Assembly: GCA_035771175.1 (NCBI GenBank)
Contig: CM069611.1
Location: forward strand, 18,177,366 to 18,241,365
Length of the DNA stretch: 64,000 nt
Origin: Paratinospora sagittata
Taxonomy: Eukaryota; Streptophyta; Magnoliopsida; Ranunculales; Menispermaceae
Direction: 5' to 3'
Position numbers and translations under genes: made by a program. Below the pieces are notes generated by a model that saw nothing but the letters and a program-made list of their open reading frames with translations, was not told where the DNA came from and did no database searches. Positions 60,432-64,000 of this stretch are shown here, piece by piece (position 1 is the stretch's first letter; every line of letters starts with the position of its first letter).

Positions 60432-60635
60432 GTTGTCCATACCTTATTTTTGCCGCCAAAGGAAAAACCTGATCACCTGCTGCTCTCAAGAAACTATTTG
60501 AGACGTATGAGCACCCGTGCACACTAATAGAACTTTTTGAGTGGGCTATCATTAATATCCCTTGCTTAAAGATCTTTAGGCCTAAGTGTGGGGGTTTGGC
60601 TCCTAAAGTCCTTGATATTGATGAAGATACATGAA
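60432..60635 (+). pseudogene. Short coding-like remnant of unknown family
   Basis: A plus-strand frame reads CPYLIFAAKGKT, a stop, then SPAALKKLFETYEHPCTLIE…LAPKVLDIDEDT and a stop. Composition looks protein-like but I recognise no family. It could be chance or an old transposon piece. Confidence 0.2.
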
Positions 60636-60735
60636 ATTTCAACTTATATTTTATGTAATGAAGTTGCCCATATTTGATGTATGAGATTATTGTTCAACTC
60701 CATGCGTACCCAACAAAAAGGACCATATGCTAGTG

Positions 60736-62060
60736 ATGCATGTAAACTGCAAGTGTACGGTTGTCAAATTATAATATAAACCGATGAGAATCAGGTACCG
60801 TCCTCAGAGATAATGTTACTACACTAATTAAATCGTTACTAGCCCTAATTTTATCCAGAAAACCGAATTGTGATGATCAGTGAACTAAAATAATAATTAA
60901 ACCAAAGCTCTAATTAAAATAGCAAGTTATCAAAATTTTCGGGATAAAATTGAATATTAAAAATATCTAAAGATTAGATTTTACCTAATTATTAATTATA
61001 TAATATTAGACATAGTTATTATCAAATCATTATTCAAGTCTATAAGTCAAAATCTTCTATTTCTAACACCCTCTGTTGAGTGCCGCGTTAGAATTTATTA
61101 CCAAAATACTAGTTTCGATCTATCGATAAAAACCAATACAGTAGCAATACATTAAGCCTTGTAATTTTTCTACAACTTCAAAAGACATCACATACTTATC
61201 GATACTACGACCATCTCATGTCATGTTTCTCATGTTCTAACCTAAAGAAACCTCTATCGGGTGCCGCCCTCCAAGTCTATGATCATTCGATTTGTGGCCA
61301 AGAAATCAAAAGCATTAAGCATAAAAAAATATAAAAAATCAAGAATAAATCATTGATAATAAATAAAAACTAATGTTATTGCATAATCTCTAATGTAGGA
61401 TCCATGTCCTCTCTAAACTAACATGTTAGTTCATAACTTAGAATAGCAAAAACCAAAACATGTAGAGAAACAAGAAAATAAACATCAAAAACCCAAAACT
61501 AGTTGTTATTGAACTTGTAAAATCCTCTTTGTCTCTAAGTCGTCTTCTTCGCATTCTTTCGCTCCTAGCCGTCTTGTTCTCTTCTTCAGTATATTCCCTT
61601 CAAGAAATTTTAAATTTTGATATATAATATGCCCCAAAGTCGTGAAGAATTAGAATTAGAAAGTGGAGAAAATTTGCATTAAAACTTTCTAAAACCACAC
61701 CAAAAACCCCTTTTAGCGCCGCGGCACCTAGAACATCGATTGTGGCATGATTTTTTTATACCTAGCCATTTTTTCACACCTTTTGCCCTAGGTTCTTCAT
61801 GTTTCTCTTTTATAATTTCTTGTACATGTTTTCATCATCCAAATCTATGACTAACACATCTAAATACCTACAAAATAAATCAAATCAAATCAATAACACA
61901 CTAAATTATGAAATGGATCAAATTCTAAACTAATAAACAAAAAGAATGCATAAAAACCCAAATTATCTTAAACTAACATATGCATCAAAACTAACATAAA
62001 CACATGAAACTAATGCATAAAATTTCCTAAAACATGCTCTAAAACCTATCTAAATATGCA
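60736..62060 (-). mobile_element. Diverged LTR related to the second family
   Basis: Minus strand. Shares with 27018-28542 a CTGCAAGTGTACGG…TTATAA end, two (T/A)ACA/AACCTC…GTGCCGC motifs, GCGCCGCGGC near 61715 and an A-rich CTAAAACCTATCTAAA end. Ends are uncertain and no target duplication is seen. Confidence 0.45.
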
Positions 62061-62858
62061 ACTACCAGCCAGCCTGACAACTTTTCCTTCCGTTGCTAAT
62101 TAACATGGAAGAAATTTTTTCTTCATTTTCTAACCCATATCCTTCCACTTTGACTTGACCCCAATTCATAATTTTTTCATGGTTCATTCCCTTCACACTC
62201 CAAATCAAAAGATTTGTGAATGTGCACTCAAGGTGGTTTTGTTTCGCACTATTCTAACACAGAATACCAGTTGAACCCATAGTTAAAATTCCCTTCTTTC
62301 TTCTAGGCATCCCTTCCCAAAATATTTTTCAACCATATATAATAATAAAAGTCTTCGGACATGGACTAGAAATTGTTGGGTTTTTCAACCCCAATCAATC
62401 AATCCAATACGCAACGAAATCATTCAAATAATAAATTAAGCAATCACACAACCAATTTAACATGATTTGGCCAATCGATGCCTACTTCCATGGGTGGGGA
62501 AATTAATATACAGAGAATGACTATAATATAAGAAGGTCTTGCCACACACTTAGTCACTCATAATCTCTTAGCCTATAATTCGTTGCTCGTCATTCTACCA
62601 CACTTCAATCTGATCTACCCATCCCATATTTATAATAAATATTAGACAAAATCTTAATACAACCCAAACACTAAATTAGACACTTTCTATCTGAGTTCAA
62701 ACAAAAATTTTAACAATCTCCACCTTGGTGAGAACTCTACTAAGCAGTCAATCGTCAATCTTCGTTGTAGTATGCAAACAATCACCCAATCACGAACAAC
62801 CATCTCTCAATTGATCATTTGAACATTCATCTAATGCCCTTGAGATGAAACCAATCAA
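62061..62858. other. Unassigned AT-rich stretch, possibly a copia LTR remnant
   Basis: GATTTGGCCAATCGATGCCTAC (62465-62486) and CAATCTCCACCTTGGTGAG (62714-62732) resemble stretches common in plant Ty1/copia LTRs. No structure is clear enough to set boundaries. Confidence 0.3.
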
Positions 62859-63407
62859 TGTCACACCCCGTCCGGACGTGCCTATATCGACCGGCGGGAC
62901 ACTCACAGGCGGGACGCGAATGCATTATAATAGTTATTGCGCATGTACATAATTTTAGCACAAGTTTGTTTTCATTGATTTCAAAATTATTTTTGTACAG
63001 AATGTAGGTGGTCCAGAGACCGCCAATAATGAGGGAATATCCTTCCCAAAAATCTTCCTAACTAATTGAATAATTAAGCAGTACAAAATGAGGGCCCAAA
63101 AACACTTCCGCCCAATCCACCCTAGATTCTTGTAAAATGGTAAGCAACGAGATGAGCTATTGCCTAATGGGTAAAATAGTTCATGAATATGACAATTAAT
63201 AAAGAAGACATCATAATCATACATCAGATATACACAACATAGCATCATAAACAGTGCACAATAGTTTAACAGGTAAATATACATAACACCTCCTCGTAAT
63301 GACTCTGTGACCATATGTCGCCCTAGGTTCACGTACAAATATCCATCTCCAGGTAATCCTGGGTTCACATTATATGTTCATCTCCAGGGGAAACATTAAT
63401 AATAGTA
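62859..63407 (-). mobile_element. Inverted Tekay-like LTR fragment
   Basis: Starts TGTCACACCCCGTCC and matches about the last 550 bp of the LTR, closest to the 36167 copy (shared GGTGGTCCAGA(G/T)ACCGCC insert). It stops at AATAATAGTAG, where TGTAATACCCC begins. Confidence 0.8.
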
Positions 63408-63702
63408 GTGTAATACCCCAAGTTTAGTTAGAAATTAACCCTAGTTAATGAACTATGGTTAAACCACATAATACAATATAATATTACTTGACTATGTCTT
63501 TGGATTATATATGTTTTATTGTGACATGTGAGTAAGTGTTATTAATATAGTCAAGGTAATAATAATAATCAATTAATAATAATTATAGGTATATTAACCT
63601 ATAGTAATCTTATAGAATAAATAAGGTAATTTGAGATAATAACCTTATTTGATAACTAAGATTAATTAAAAGGGAATAGTACCCACATGTGGAAAATAAG
63701 GT
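63408..63702 (+). mobile_element. Start of another LTR-like sequence
   Basis: TGTAATACCCCAAGTTTAG, a common Ty3/gypsy LTR start, but the following sequence does not match the main family. Cut off after 295 bp by another LTR-like piece. Confidence 0.4.
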
Positions 63703-64000
63703 GTCACGCCCCACTCTATGTGACGTCATGACCGGCACAGGAACCTTCGAGTATACCCTCCGTCGGTACACCTGACGTCCTGTCAGCTCTCGAATACATA
63801 TACGAATCCCCAAAAAGAAATAAAAGTACATCCTTAACAACAAACTAACATGATCATAATGAAATAAAATATTACTTCTCCAAATTTTTACAAATATAAA
63901 ATTTCAGAGTCTTCAAAATGATACAAAACCCAACACATCCCAACTATGTGTTAAATATACAATTACTAGGTGTTATCATGTACATAATTATCAAAATACA
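63703..64000 (-). mobile_element. Inverted LTR of a different Ty3/gypsy family, cut by window end
   Basis: TGTCACGCCCCACTC then GACGTCATGACCGGC. Reversed, this gives a GGGGCGTGACA end typical of Del/Tekay-type LTRs but distinct from the main family. Confidence 0.5.

Overview
The window looks like nuclear DNA of a flowering plant, probably a eudicot: AT-rich, gene-poor, and mostly layered LTR retrotransposons. I found one convincing host gene, an intact intronless lachrymatory-factor-synthase-like (SRPBCC/Bet v 1 fold) gene at 57600-58103 (+). No RNA gene, CRISPR array or bacterial-type feature is visible.

About 80% of the window (1-50217, plus a tail fragment at 62859-63407) belongs to one Ty3/gypsy family. 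Its integrase, CCHC gag and 3' chromodomain-like tail resemble the Tekay/Del chromoviruses. LTRs are about 1.35 kb, start TGTAATACC and end GGGGTGTGACA. Recognisable parts are: a partial copy 1-2370; copy A 4107-12895 between LTRs 2371-4106 and 12896-14243; an inverted LTR piece 14244-15048; copy B 17229-28600; a minus-strand internally deleted copy C 29774-34382; inverted LTRs 34680-36036 and 36167-37434 with an inverted 3' end to 38680; and copy D 38983-49994. All gag-pol genes carry stops and frameshifts.

The copies share an unusual layout: LTR - PBS - AT-rich leader - ORF1 (about 530 codons, not gag) - leader of about 770 bp with three diverged 120-bp repeats - gag-pol - ORF3 (about 171 codons) - polypurine tract - LTR. 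ORF1, gag and ORF3 each start within 0-8 nt of a splice-acceptor-like AG in most copies. This suggests an element that makes three proteins from spliced RNAs, and it is the main candidate for something undescribed.

Other repeats are: two or three LTRs of a second family (4355-5899, 27018-28542, diverged 60736-62060); a SIRE/Maximus-like Ty1/copia LTR (50712-53517) whose 3' two-thirds recurs about 2.1 kb downstream inside a 197-bp tandem array (53518-56420); a 96-bp triple repeat at 50218-50505; and further LTR pieces at 63408-64000. A short stretch (28841-29773), into which copy C inserted, holds what may be the 5' end of a broken TIFY/JAZ-like gene on the minus strand.

None of the retroelement copies looks able to move. 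Functional reading is strongest for the LFS-like gene; everything else is decayed or inferred by comparing the copies with each other.
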